The notes under the pieces are model-generated. The model had not been told where the DNA came from, searched no databases, and saw only the letters and a list, made by a program, of their open reading frames with translations. A program made the translations under genes and the position numbers. 64,000 nt of DNA from Desmonostoc vinosum HA7617-LM4 (GTDB taxonomy: Bacteria; Cyanobacteriota; Cyanobacteriia; Cyanobacteriales; Nostocaceae), in the NCBI GenBank assembly GCA_019359515.1, contig JAHHHC010000026.1:20643-84642 (forward strand), read 5' to 3'. Every line of letters starts with the position of its first letter. The first letter of the stretch is position 1. Below are positions 9,729-18,474 of the stretch, one piece after another.

Positions 9729-10268
9729 TTATTTATTGGGTTTGAATGCTGAACCTCTTTTTCTCAGCAGTAAGCCAAAACTTAAGACTGCAAGACTAGC
9801 AAATTCAAAGGTGGGTTCAGGTATTTGTTTTGCGGATAAAACAGGTTGAATTTCCGAAGAAACAATATAATCAGTAAAGAAAGGCTTTCCAATATAATTA
9901 AGATAAGGAACTCCTACAATATTAGTAGTATATTCATCGAAATTTTCCAAAGTTGAAAAAGCCAATTTCAAATTATTAGAATTAAACCCGAAAGAACTTA
10001 AACTAGACACATCCAACCATTTCTGTTGTGGAATTTGGGCATTTCCAGAAAATATTAAATCAAACGAGTTCAACTCATTAGTGTAGATGAACCCATCGTT
10101 ATCTTGATCCACGCCAGAAAATGAACCGGACAATATTCCTCCCTTTTCCCAACCTCCTTGTGTGAAAGTGTAGAACAGTTGTGCAGCCTTTACTTGGTTC
10201 ATTGAAGTTCCTATCAAGCTGAAAATGCTGACAGTTGTTGCAATTACTATTTTTGAGAATGAGTTCAT
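9729..10268 (-). CDS. PEP-CTERM sorting domain protein
   Basis: The 179-residue exported protein has an N-terminal signal peptide (hydrophobic to about residue 28, SLIGTSMNQVKAA) and a C-terminal PEP-CTERM tripartite signal: IPEPTFEFA, a hydrophobic helix SLAVLSFGLLL, then RKRG. Such tails direct sorting, presumably by an exosortase, to the cell surface. The middle is beta-rich and Asn/Ser/Asp-rich, with a DQDNDGFIYTNEL segment resembling a calcium-binding loop. No enzymatic domain is recognisable. Its function is likely surface or matrix related by analogy with the class. Confidence 0.85.
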   Translation of the reverse strand: MNSFSKIVIATTVSIFSLIGTSMNQVKAAQLFYTFTQGGWEKGGILSGSFSGVDQDNDGFIYTNELNSFDLIFSGNAQIPQQKWLDVSSLSSFGFNSNNLKLAFSTLENFDEYTTNIVGVPYLNYIGKPFFTDYIVSSEIQPVLSAKQIPEPTFEFASLAVLSFGLLLRKRGSAFKPNK

Positions 10269-10421
10269 AGTTTCATTGGGAAAATTATTTCAGATTTTTC
10301 TCTGTTAAAAAAGGACAGATTATTTACTAAAGACAAGTCAACGTAATTCCTATTTGTTGCCAACAAGATAACTCTGCACAAATCACACCTAACTTTAGTT
10401 GTTCATCACTAGTAACAATTG

Positions 10422-12185
10422 TTATTCACCCAGAGGCGCTCCTTCTCGACGTGGGTCAGCGCCACTAATTAACCCTTGATTGGTCAACACAATTCCGTGT
10501 GAACCACTGGTTAATTGTATAACCCGCACTGTATGACCTTTGACTTCTAAGGCAGGCTTGAGGTTAACAACGTCTGTATTTGCTTCTAGTTCTGTCGGGC
10601 CATTACGACTACCAAAATTTGGTAATGATAATGCTTGCTGAATGTCCAATCCCCAATCTAGATGTGCTACTAAAGCTTTAGCAACATAATTAATAATTTG
10701 AGGCCCACCAGCCGAGCCAATGACCATCACTAGTTTGCCATTCCGGTCAAACACCATTATTGGGGCCATTGAACTTCTAGGTCGCTTTTTAGCTTCCACG
10801 CGATTAGCAACAGGCTTTCCATCTGTTGTGGGTGAAAAAGAGAAATCTGTTAATTGGTTATTGAGCAAGAAACCTCGCACCATCAATCTAGAACCAAAGG
10901 CATCTTCTATACTAGTAGTCATGGATACTGCATTACCTGCAGCATCGACAATTGCAATATGGCTAGTAGAGGGGAATTCTCTGGATTGATCTTGACCCCA
11001 GCGCCGAGCCTGCTGTAGCAATGGATTACCTGCTGTAGCTTCACCAATTGAAGTTTCGAGGCTAATTAATGCTGCCCGCAGCTTTAGGTAATAGGGATCA
11101 ATTAATTCTTTAACAGGCACAGGTACAAAATCTGCATCAGCTATATACAAATTTCTATCAGCATAGGCTAGGCGTCCTGCTTCAGAAAATAAGTGAACTG
11201 CATCTACTGAGGCTGGTTTGATAGCTGCCAGATTAAATTGTTGAAGAATACCTAGAATTTGCAGCACGGTTAAACCACCAGAACTTGGAGGACCCATACC
11301 GCAGACTTTGTAAATTCGATAAGTGCCGCACACTGGCTCTCGTTGCTTGGCCTGATATTGTGCTAAGTCAGCAGTTGTTAAGTCTCCTGGTACGGCTGCT
11401 TGCGTTACTGTCGTTACAATGTCGCCAGCAATATTACCTTGATAAAAAGCATCAGCACCTCCGTTAGCAATCTGTTGCAGTACTTCAGCTAGAGGTAGGT
11501 TGATTAGTCTAGTACCGATTGGTTTTGGTGTGCCATCAACTCGGTAGAAATAGCTTTTAGCTGGCTCCAAACGAGATAGATATATATCGTTATTAAGCAG
11601 ACTGTACAGACGTGGTGAAAGTGGAAAACCTTGTTGTGCTAGTTGAATCGCAGGTTGAAATAGTTGTGACCAAGGTAACTTTCCATGTTTACTGTGTGCC
11701 ATTTCTAGCATCCGCAACACCCCAGGCACACCTACAGATTTGCCTCCAACAACAGCGTCATAAAACGCTAATGGTTTGCCTTGTGCATCCAGGAAACGAT
11801 CTGGTTTCGCTGCGGCAGGAGCAGTTTCTCGACCATCATAAGTAAGCAGTTTTTTTGTTCGTGCGTTGTAGTAAACAAGGAAAGCACCGCCGCCAATACC
11901 TGAAGACTGTGGCTCTACCAAAGTCAGTACCATTTGCACAGCAATCGCAGCGTCAAGCGCACTTCCCCCACGGCGGAGAACATCACGCCCTGCTGCTGAT
12001 GCTAATGGGTTTGCTGCTACTACCACATACTTTTTAGTCCGAACCGCTTCACGTTCTATCCGACCACTTCCTGTTTCAGGTGGAGGACGGTCTTGGGCTT
12101 TACCTACGATAGGTGGTAAGAGGGCAGCACTTAGGGCAAGGGCGAGCAAGCGAGAACTTAAGGCAAGTTTAGATGCAATAGTCAA
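10422..12185 (-). CDS. ggt: Gamma-glutamyltransferase
   Basis: The 587-residue Ntn-hydrolase transfers or hydrolyses gamma-glutamyl groups (e.g. of glutathione) in the periplasm. A signal peptide (1-30) precedes YVVVAANPLASAAG, GGSALDAAIA and SSGIGGGAFLV of the large subunit. Autoprocessing should occur before the catalytic Thr407 in PSTSHIAIVD. RSSMAPIMVF and GSAGGPQIINYV are small-subunit signatures. The start is TTG at 12183-12185, supported by AGGAG seven bases upstream. The C-terminus RREGAPLGE is typical of the family. It is a single gene. Confidence 0.95.
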   Translation of the reverse strand: MTIASKLALSSRLLALALSAALLPPIVGKAQDRPPPETGSGRIEREAVRTKKYVVVAANPLASAAGRDVLRRGGSALDAAIAVQMVLTLVEPQSSGIGGGAFLVYYNARTKKLLTYDGRETAPAAAKPDRFLDAQGKPLAFYDAVVGGKSVGVPGVLRMLEMAHSKHGKLPWSQLFQPAIQLAQQGFPLSPRLYSLLNNDIYLSRLEPAKSYFYRVDGTPKPIGTRLINLPLAEVLQQIANGGADAFYQGNIAGDIVTTVTQAAVPGDLTTADLAQYQAKQREPVCGTYRIYKVCGMGPPSSGGLTVLQILGILQQFNLAAIKPASVDAVHLFSEAGRLAYADRNLYIADADFVPVPVKELIDPYYLKLRAALISLETSIGEATAGNPLLQQARRWGQDQSREFPSTSHIAIVDAAGNAVSMTTSIEDAFGSRLMVRGFLLNNQLTDFSFSPTTDGKPVANRVEAKKRPRSSMAPIMVFDRNGKLVMVIGSAGGPQIINYVAKALVAHLDWGLDIQQALSLPNFGSRNGPTELEANTDVVNLKPALEVKGHTVRVIQLTSGSHGIVLTNQGLISGADPRREGAPLGE

Positions 12186-13025
12186 TGCTAAACTCCTGGT
12201 TTAATTTCAAACTTTACCGAATACAGCAGATACGGTTATCTGTGCGGAAAATTGCAATTCCTTACACTAAAACTAATGATTAGTAAGCTCTCAACTGGTC
12301 GCAGCGATCGCGAGTATTTGAAATTTGCGTTGTTGAGTTTTGTAGAAGAGAACAATCACATACAACAATACAAGTATTTGATAGATCAAGCAAGCATTAT
12401 CTAGTAATATTACGTATCTTTTTTAAGAATTAAATACAAATATGGTCTGTCGAGAAAATGTATAAATTCTTTGTTAAGAATCAAAATTTTTGCTACTTTT
12501 ACTGGTAAAGAGCAAATCCGCAAGAGCGATCGCCACCGCGTTCTATATTTGGGGGCCCTGGTAAGCTAATCTGCCTTTAACTTGCATAATCCTTTGCCTC
12601 AGAAAGACGCGGAGAGAAGTTGCGTGCGGGGGTTCCCCCCGTTGAGCAAACTTCGGAGGACGCGCTTAAGGGGAGACGCGGGGATGCAATTTGAATGATT
12701 ATTAGCTTAAACTTACACCCTGTTTCAGCAACTCACGCGCAATTCATCTCTTACCTATATGCGCTGATTTTTAAAGAGATTTGCAAAGCGATCGCATTAC
12801 AATAAATCAGAAAATACTAACTTTATCGAGTTTACCGAACCAATTATATTGTAATTCCCACCCCATTTATGAAATAGCAGCTAATGGTCGGAAATCATGA
12901 ATTTTTCAGTGAACAAACCGAACTAACAAGCTGATTAATTATTAATACTATAGTAATCAAAGCAAGGATTTAAATCCTCAATTGATTGAGCCAAAAACTA
13001 CCACTGAGACAAGGAATAAATTAAT
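12186..13025. other. Long divergent intergenic region (ggt / hsp20)
   Basis: No gene is evident. The region is AT-rich at both ends. At about 12600-12690 there is a GC-rich dispersed repeat with a GGGGGTTCCCCC hairpin and GACGCGGGGA words. The hsp20 side contains the palindromes listed separately. Confidence 0.5.
12965..12990 (+). promoter_or_regulatory. Paired palindromes in the hsp20 upstream region
   Basis: The perfect 14-bp palindrome AGGATTTAAATCCT (12965-12978) overlaps a second inverted repeat CTCAAT-TG-ATTGAG (12977-12990), 36-61 bases before the hsp20 start. They could be an operator or, if within the transcript, part of a structured leader. They do not match the CIRCE element. Confidence 0.4.
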
Positions 13026-13472
13026 ATGCTAGTTCGTTACAACCCCTGGGAAGAATTGAATGCTCTAGAACGTCACATCAACGGTTTGTTCGGAGATAGC
13101 AGAGTACCATCTACAGTTTTTGAAAAAGGTTTGATGAAAGTTCCAGCTGCTGAAATACAAGAAACTGAAGATGCAATTCATCTCAAGCTAGAACTGCCAG
13201 GTATGTCAGCTAAAGATCTAGATATTCAAGTAACCGCAGATGCTGTTCACATTAGCGGTGAACGGAAATCGGAAAATAAAACTGAAAACGATGGCACTAC
13301 TAAGAGCGAATTTTATTACGGTAAATTCCAACGCGTAATTCCTCTGAAAGCTAGAATTCAAAATACCAATGTCACCGCAGAATACAAAGATGGTATTTTG
13401 AATTTGACACTGCCTAAAACCGAGCAAGAAAAGAACAAAGTTGTCAAGGTTAATTTAGAAGCAACTGCCTAA
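13026..13472 (+). CDS. hspA: Small heat shock protein (Hsp20/alpha-crystallin family)
   Basis: The 148-residue chaperone has a short N-terminal arm (MLVRYNPWEELNALERHING), an alpha-crystallin domain from about 38 to 132 (VPAAEIQETEDAIHLKLELP, GMSAKDLDIQV, FYYGKFQRVIPL) and the conserved AEYKDGILNLTLPK end. Such proteins form oligomers that hold unfolding proteins and help stabilise thylakoid membranes in cyanobacteria. An AAGGAA ribosome-binding site precedes the ATG. It is monocistronic, with a repeat block behind it. The symbol hspA follows the usual cyanobacterial name for class A small heat shock proteins. Confidence 0.92.
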   Translation: MLVRYNPWEELNALERHINGLFGDSRVPSTVFEKGLMKVPAAEIQETEDAIHLKLELPGMSAKDLDIQVTADAVHISGERKSENKTENDGTTKSEFYYGKFQRVIPLKARIQNTNVTAEYKDGILNLTLPKTEQEKNKVVKVNLEATA

Positions 13473-13601
13473 AAACAGTTGGGGAACGGGGAACTCTAAT
13501 ATCATGTCCGTTTCAAGACTTATGATTGGGCTGACGCGGAGATAGGGAGACGCGGGGACGCGGAGAAATTTTTATGATAAGTGATTAGCCGGACATGGTA
13601 T

Positions 13602-13630
13602 AATCCCCACTCCCGGGGGGAGTGGGGATT
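13602..13630. repeat. Strong GC-rich hairpin (dispersed repeat)
   Basis: AATCCCCACTCC pairs with GGAGTGGGGATT around a short CG-rich loop. A degenerate relative lies at about 25560-25590. It is 130 bases after hsp20 and lacks a T-run, so it is more likely a repeat than a terminator. Confidence 0.7.
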
Positions 13631-13696
13631 AGAGGTAATGGGGAATTGGAGATGGGTGTTTGTTATTTCTCCCTCTGCCTCCCCTGCTCCTTCTTT

Positions 13697-13895
13697 CAAG
13701 GGTAGGTTTCTCATATTCAGTCTGAAAAAACCTATTTTTTCGTTCCGAAATCTTTCTCCGCGTCCCCCTTCGGGTGACGCTCGCAAGCTCGCTAACGCAG
13801 TCGCCTGCGGAGGGAAACCCTCCTGTAGCGCTGTCTCACCGTGTCCCCGCGTCCCCGCGTCAACCAAAACGCGAAATCTAAAAAACCTACCCATA
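13697..13895. mobile_element. MITE-like element, split by a second repeat
   Basis: The outer parts are the reverse complement of the 104-bp element at 27874-27977. The left part carries GGGTAGGTTT, CTGAAAAAACCTATTTTTTC and GTTCCGAAATCTTTC; the right part carries CGCGAAATCTAAAAAACCTA ending CCTACCC. Between about 13757 and 13865 an unrelated GC-rich repeat (GCGTCCCC, GCTCGCAAGCTCGCTAACGC, CCGCGTCCCCGCGTC) is embedded. The terminal inverted repeats have eroded slightly. Confidence 0.65.
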
Positions 13896-13923
13896 AGAGC
13901 CCTGCCCCTTCCCCCCTACCTAT

Positions 13924-14439
13924 TCACCACCAACGAATTTGCAAGTACCCGTGCTGTTGTGTTTTTAACTCAGCGTCGGTTCGCCAATCTACAGGTTTAT
14001 AGGTTCTAAAGACTCGATCCCACCAGTCAACACCAATACCAAAGTTATGATGCCACTGATCGTATTCGTGATGGACATAGTGGACTGGCATCGCTATCCA
14101 GAAACAAAGTTTGGGGTTGTCATGTTGGAGTTGATGAGCATAAGCTGCAAACACTGAGTAGCTTAAACAACCAATTAACCAACTAATTTTAATGTACCAG
14201 TTTGCCCCAGCTAGCTGAAGCATCAAAAATGTCAACAATAGGATGGGCAAACCACCAACGATATAATCTCGAAATTCTGGCACCACACCCTGTCCTGTGC
14301 CATCCTGATGGTGATCGACATGAAATCGGCAAATTTTAGGAAATATGTGCATCAGGCGATGACCCCAATATTCAATCAGGCTGGCGATCGCCAACGCAGC
14401 TATAAAAGTAACTGTTATCTGTGCAATATTAATCAACAT
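13924..14439 (-). CDS. Fatty acid hydroxylase / sterol desaturase superfamily protein
   Basis: The 171-residue membrane di-iron protein has the histidine clusters of the family: EYWGHRLMH (about 23-31), HVDHH (39-43), and HYVHHEYDQWHHNFG (about 122-136), between about three hydrophobic segments. The family hydroxylates or desaturates lipid acyl chains, sterols or carotenoids using O2. This one is short but has the full histidine complement, so it is probably complete. It is divergent from a fatty acyl-AMP ligase gene 196 bases away, which hints at a shared lipid substrate. The exact substrate is unknown. Confidence 0.85.
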   Translation of the reverse strand: MLINIAQITVTFIAALAIASLIEYWGHRLMHIFPKICRFHVDHHQDGTGQGVVPEFRDYIVGGLPILLLTFLMLQLAGANWYIKISWLIGCLSYSVFAAYAHQLQHDNPKLCFWIAMPVHYVHHEYDQWHHNFGIGVDWWDRVFRTYKPVDWRTDAELKTQQHGYLQIRWW

Positions 14440-14635
14440 AATATGAGTAAATAATGATGGAAATTAAATATTTATATCATTTAACAGAAGTCATATACTC
14501 TCTTGGCTAGAAATGACGAGCGCGACTCCAAGTAAATTGGTTTGGGATTTTAACACTGAAGTTACCGGCTCTACATTTTTGCGTGAGGATGCACTATTAT
14601 AATTTTGCCTGGATTTAATATAAAAATTTGATCAA

Positions 14636-16423
14636 GTGTTATCCTCTTCCTTAAAATCTCTAGTTGATCTCTTGAGCGATCGCGCTCAAAAACAGCCCCA
14701 TAATCAAGCTTTTACATTTCTCAAGGATGGAGAAATTGAGTCTGGTTGTCTGACATATCAAAATCTTGACGAGCAGGCCCGTGCTATTGCTGCTAGTCTG
14801 CAATCTGTGACTTCTGTTGGCCAACGCGTTTTATTAGTTTATCCCTTCAATGCCTGTTTAGAGTTGATCACGGCTATATTTGGCGGCTTTTATGCGGGGG
14901 CGATCGCTATACCTACACAGCCGCCTCAAAACACCGCAGAATGGGCAGATTTTAGCTTTCGTGTCCAAGAGTGCCAAGTAGATGTTGTTCTGACTTCTGC
15001 CGCAATTATAGATAAGTTACAAGATGCATGGCCAGATCAAATCAGAGATGGCAAAAACTTGTCTTGGATAGCAACAGATCGAATTTTATTGGATGAAGCC
15101 GCAAATTACCAGCAACGAGATATTAATCGTGATGCGATCGCATATTTCCAGTACACTTCTGGTTCTACAGGCATCCCCAAAGCAGTGACAATCACCCACG
15201 GCAATGTGTTGGAAAACTGCGCCAATTTTCAACAGAAATTTCCCACTCTTGACTTTCGAGCAGTAAATTGGCTGCCTTTAACCCATGACATGGGTTTGGT
15301 CGCTGCCATTATGCAAACGCTTTACGCTGGAGGCTATGCTGCTTTAATGTCACCAATAGCAGTGTTTCAAAACCCCAGTCGTTTGCTTAAGGCAATCTCA
15401 ACCTATCAAGCAACCATCAGTGGCGGCCCTAATTTTATGTACGATCTCTGCGTGCAAAGAGTTAAACCAGAACAAATAACAGACCTGGATTTGAGTCGCT
15501 GGGAAATCGCCGGAAATGGGGCAGAACCTATAAGACCTGAAACTCTAGAACAATTTACAGCTTTATTTGCACCTTATGGGTTTCGACAAGAAGCATTTTA
15601 TCTATCCTATGGCATGGCAGAAGCAACTTTGTGGATTTCTGGAGGTGCTTTCAAAGAATCATCAGCAATTCAGTTTGTGGACGAGCAAGCTTTGGAACAG
15701 AATCGAGTTGTGATAGTACCAGAAAGTCAAACTGGGGCACGAAGGGTGATCAGCTGCGGTTATCCGTGGCCGGGAAACCGGGTGATGATCGTCAATCCCC
15801 AAACTCTAACTCCTTGTTTATCTGATGGTGTAGGCGAAATTTGGGTGCAAGGTCTAGGATTGAGTAGTAGTTATTGGCATCGACCCCAAGAAACTGAGCA
15901 AACTTTCCAGGCTTATTTAGCAGATAGTGGCCAAGGCCCCTTTCTAAGAACAGGGGATTTAGGTTTTATTCACAATGAACAACTATTTATTACTGGTCGC
16001 CTCAAAGACATTATGATTTTTTGGGGACGCAACTTCTATCCTCAAATCTTAGAACAGACTTCCCAAAAGAGCCATCCGGCGTTATCAACTAACACCAGCG
16101 CCGCTTTTTCTCTGAATGTGGAAGGAGAGGAGAGATTGGTAATTGTGCAAGAGGTCGATCGCCATGCGATGCGAAAGTTAAATTCTGAACAGATTGCAGA
16201 GATAATTACTGCGATTTGCCAGACTATTATTATGCAGCATTTGGTAGAAGTTTATGCGATCGCTCTCATCAAACCTGGCACTCTCCCCAAAACTACAAGC
16301 GGGAAAGTACAACGTCGTCGCTGTCGAGATTTGTTTTTAGCGGGTGAATTAGCGTTGGTTGAACAATGGTATTGTCCAGATTCTGAGCGATTAGACCCTG
16401 CTGATTTGACTAATTTAATGTAA
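14636..16423 (+). CDS. Fatty acyl-AMP ligase (FAAL)
   Basis: The 595-residue adenylate-forming enzyme activates fatty acids as acyl-AMP for loading onto acyl carrier proteins. YFQYTSGSTGIPK (about 170-182) is the P-loop. WLPLTHDMGLVAAI, SGGPNFMYDLCVQRV, NGAEPIRPETLEQF, SYGMAEATLW, RTGDLGF and GRLKDIMIFWGRNFYPQ are the standard motifs in order. KTTSGKVQRR holds the C-terminal lysine. It is stand-alone, with no fused ACP or ketosynthase and no polyketide gene adjacent. The start is GTG at 14636. FAALs usually feed polyketide, lipopeptide or glycolipid assembly; here the partner carrier is not in the window. Confidence 0.92.
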   Translation: MLSSSLKSLVDLLSDRAQKQPHNQAFTFLKDGEIESGCLTYQNLDEQARAIAASLQSVTSVGQRVLLVYPFNACLELITAIFGGFYAGAIAIPTQPPQNTAEWADFSFRVQECQVDVVLTSAAIIDKLQDAWPDQIRDGKNLSWIATDRILLDEAANYQQRDINRDAIAYFQYTSGSTGIPKAVTITHGNVLENCANFQQKFPTLDFRAVNWLPLTHDMGLVAAIMQTLYAGGYAALMSPIAVFQNPSRLLKAISTYQATISGGPNFMYDLCVQRVKPEQITDLDLSRWEIAGNGAEPIRPETLEQFTALFAPYGFRQEAFYLSYGMAEATLWISGGAFKESSAIQFVDEQALEQNRVVIVPESQTGARRVISCGYPWPGNRVMIVNPQTLTPCLSDGVGEIWVQGLGLSSSYWHRPQETEQTFQAYLADSGQGPFLRTGDLGFIHNEQLFITGRLKDIMIFWGRNFYPQILEQTSQKSHPALSTNTSAAFSLNVEGEERLVIVQEVDRHAMRKLNSEQIAEIITAICQTIIMQHLVEVYAIALIKPGTLPKTTSGKVQRRRCRDLFLAGELALVEQWYCPDSERLDPADLTNLM

Positions 16424-17714
16424 GTTCGACGGTTATAAGCTAAAGAGCGATCGCTGTTGATTGATTAAGAATCGGCAAAAAAGTGACAAAAAACCTGAAA
16501 GTTAACTACTACATTGACCTGACGCTACAGTGTGGTAGTTTACAAAATCTCAAAAGAAAATCAAAAATCGTCTGCATGAATTTATTTTAAAGAAATTATT
16601 TAGTAGAGATAAAGTAAATATCTCCCATATTATCAGTATATAAGAATTTATTATGCTATAAATTTTACCTTAATAGAAATAATTAATATATCTTATATGG
16701 TTAAACTTTGTTTGCTGGTGAATGTTTATCAATAAAAATACTTAAGCTTTAAGTAAGTAAATATTGCATTCAAAGTGTAGTTTTTGAAACTTTTAAATAG
16801 CAGTGTAAATCACTAGGTATTTTGCCAGTAACTTGATTTGATTTACAAAGGGATTCTTTTTTAGTTCCATCCCAAAGGATTTGACTATGATTACTGTTCA
16901 ACTTTTATAACTGTCCATATGGTGCATGTAACTACCTAATGGTAGAATTATTGCACCAGGAAAGATATCTTTTATACATTAGCCATCAAATATGTTACAA
17001 ACGCTACTTAAGTGTACTACCTCCACAAACCAGAAATTTATCCAACCTATACAGGGAAGTAAACACCAGAGCCAAAGTGTAGCCCAGACGGCTTTTATTA
17101 ATACCACTGGCATCACCGAATTGACTGTATAGTCATATAAAAATCTACTAATCTTCGTTGCCGAAAACCATCATCATCCCAACAATAGAAAACTTAATAG
17201 TTTTGCTTGTTTTAGCTTAAGAAGCCAAACGAGGCAAAGTGAATACAATTCGGGGTTTCTAGTAAAAATTTTGATATCGGGAACTAAAGAGCATTGTTGA
17301 AAATCCTTTTGATGCATGATATGAAATGCCTTGAACTGTTTTTGAATGAAGGAGATGCGATCGCCATAATATTAAATTAAAAAAGTAAATGACCCCCTGG
17401 AGTTTTCGCCTGAGATCCTTACAGCACAAAGAACACAAAAGTAAAAAAGCTTTTGTTTTTGACTATATTACCCTTTTTAAGATTATGTTCGGATGACCCA
17501 ATAATTGATAAAATCGCTAAAAAGTACAAAAATCATCCAGTTGATATGCAGTACATGCTATTTTCCGTTAACTAGAATTCTGTTTTGGGCATCGAGGTAA
17601 TATATAACAATACATAAAGGTAAGTTAAATAGATGTCATCTGATAGTTTATAATGCTAGTCCTAACATTTATTAAGTAATAATTTAAATTCTGGATAACA
17701 AAAAAGAGGAATAA
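16424..17714. other. 1.3-kb AT-rich region without an established gene
   Basis: A stem-loop at about 16502-16541 (TAACTAC...GTAGTTTA with an ACATTG/CAGTGT inner stem) lies 80 bases after the acyl-AMP ligase gene and may end its transcript, although no T-run follows. The rest is AT-rich with many in-frame stops. One small open frame is listed separately. I saw no tRNA or known small RNA. Confidence 0.5.
16992..17132 (+). CDS. Possible 46-residue small protein
   Basis: An ATG-started frame encodes MLQTLLKCTTSTNQKFIQPI followed by a Ser/Gln/Thr-rich tail ending TGITELTV. No ribosome-binding site is well placed (AGGAAAG is too far upstream) and I recognise no family. It lacks the RGSGR-type motif of heterocyst pattern peptides. 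It may be chance. Confidence 0.2.
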   Translation: MLQTLLKCTTSTNQKFIQPIQGSKHQSQSVAQTAFINTTGITELTV

Positions 17715-18422
17715 ATGATGAATATTATTTTTAATTTTTCGAGAGCATTGATTATCCAAGTATTTGTATTAGCTGCAATATCTAGTGTTGCGTTCGCTCA
17801 AGAAACTACCCCAGCTCAAACCACTCCGCCACCCCAAACAGATCCAGCTCAAACCACTCCGCCACCCCAAACAGATCCGGCTCAAACCACTCCAGTTGAG
17901 CCAGAACAAAAAATCACATCGAGGGTCTGCTCTCTAGATCCTGTTGAAAGCTTACTACCTCCCCCACAAACAGAAACTACCTCGGGTAACTCTTTGCTTT
18001 CGTACCTTGCTGAACAAGGTTTCACTCAGGAAAAAGATGGTTCATGGGCCTGTTATGCAAACGACCCCAAAAAAGAAGGGCGTTACTTTACAGTTTTTAA
18101 AGTTCAAGAAACCAACGGCAGAATCATCGGTAGTTCTTTTCTCGATGAAGGCACTCTGATTGAAGGACAAGACAACCGAAGCTTAGACTTTTTTATGCTA
18201 CTCATTGAGCGTCACATGAGTAAAAGCCAACAAAATAGTCAAGGTATACGAAGGTACTTAGAAGCTTTTATTTCCTTAGTAAAGCAAGGAAAGATTAAAC
18301 CGACACGCCGAGGTTTTCTTTTTGACCAACCAAGTCGTGCATTGGTTTTGTATCATACACTCTCAACAGGAACACTCAAGGGTACGGCAATCACAGTCAA
18401 CATTAATTTATCTAAAACTTGA
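17715..18422 (+). CDS. Exported protein with Pro/Thr repeat, family unknown
   Basis: The 235-residue protein has a signal peptide (hydrophobic to about residue 25, ending SVAFAQE). Three tandem copies of the unit PAQTTPPPQTD or a close variant follow at about 29-60, a flexible linker typical of wall-associated proteins. The C-terminal 170 residues form an unrecognised soluble domain (EQGFTQEKDGSWACYANDPK, then RYFTVFKVQETNGRIIGSSF) with two cysteines that could pair. An AGAGGA ribosome-binding site precedes ATGATG. It is followed 52 bases later by another exported-protein gene on the same strand, so the two may be co-expressed. Confidence 0.7.
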   Translation: MMNIIFNFSRALIIQVFVLAAISSVAFAQETTPAQTTPPPQTDPAQTTPPPQTDPAQTTPVEPEQKITSRVCSLDPVESLLPPPQTETTSGNSLLSYLAEQGFTQEKDGSWACYANDPKKEGRYFTVFKVQETNGRIIGSSFLDEGTLIEGQDNRSLDFFMLLIERHMSKSQQNSQGIRRYLEAFISLVKQGKIKPTRRGFLFDQPSRALVLYHTLSTGTLKGTAITVNINLSKT

Positions 18423-18474
18423 TGCGATCGCAGCCTGTAAGAAAGACGTGTAAATACAATCAATTAGAGTTATC

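Noticed and set aside
13000..13025. An RNA thermometer masking the hsp20 ribosome-binding site
   Set aside because: I found no stretch in the leader complementary to AAGGAA that would form the expected stem.
13520..14009. Open frames of 124 and 142 codons between hsp20 and the hydroxylase gene
   Set aside because: They translate the GC-rich repeat nested in the MITE-like element on both strands; composition is Arg/Ser/Pro-rich without family features.
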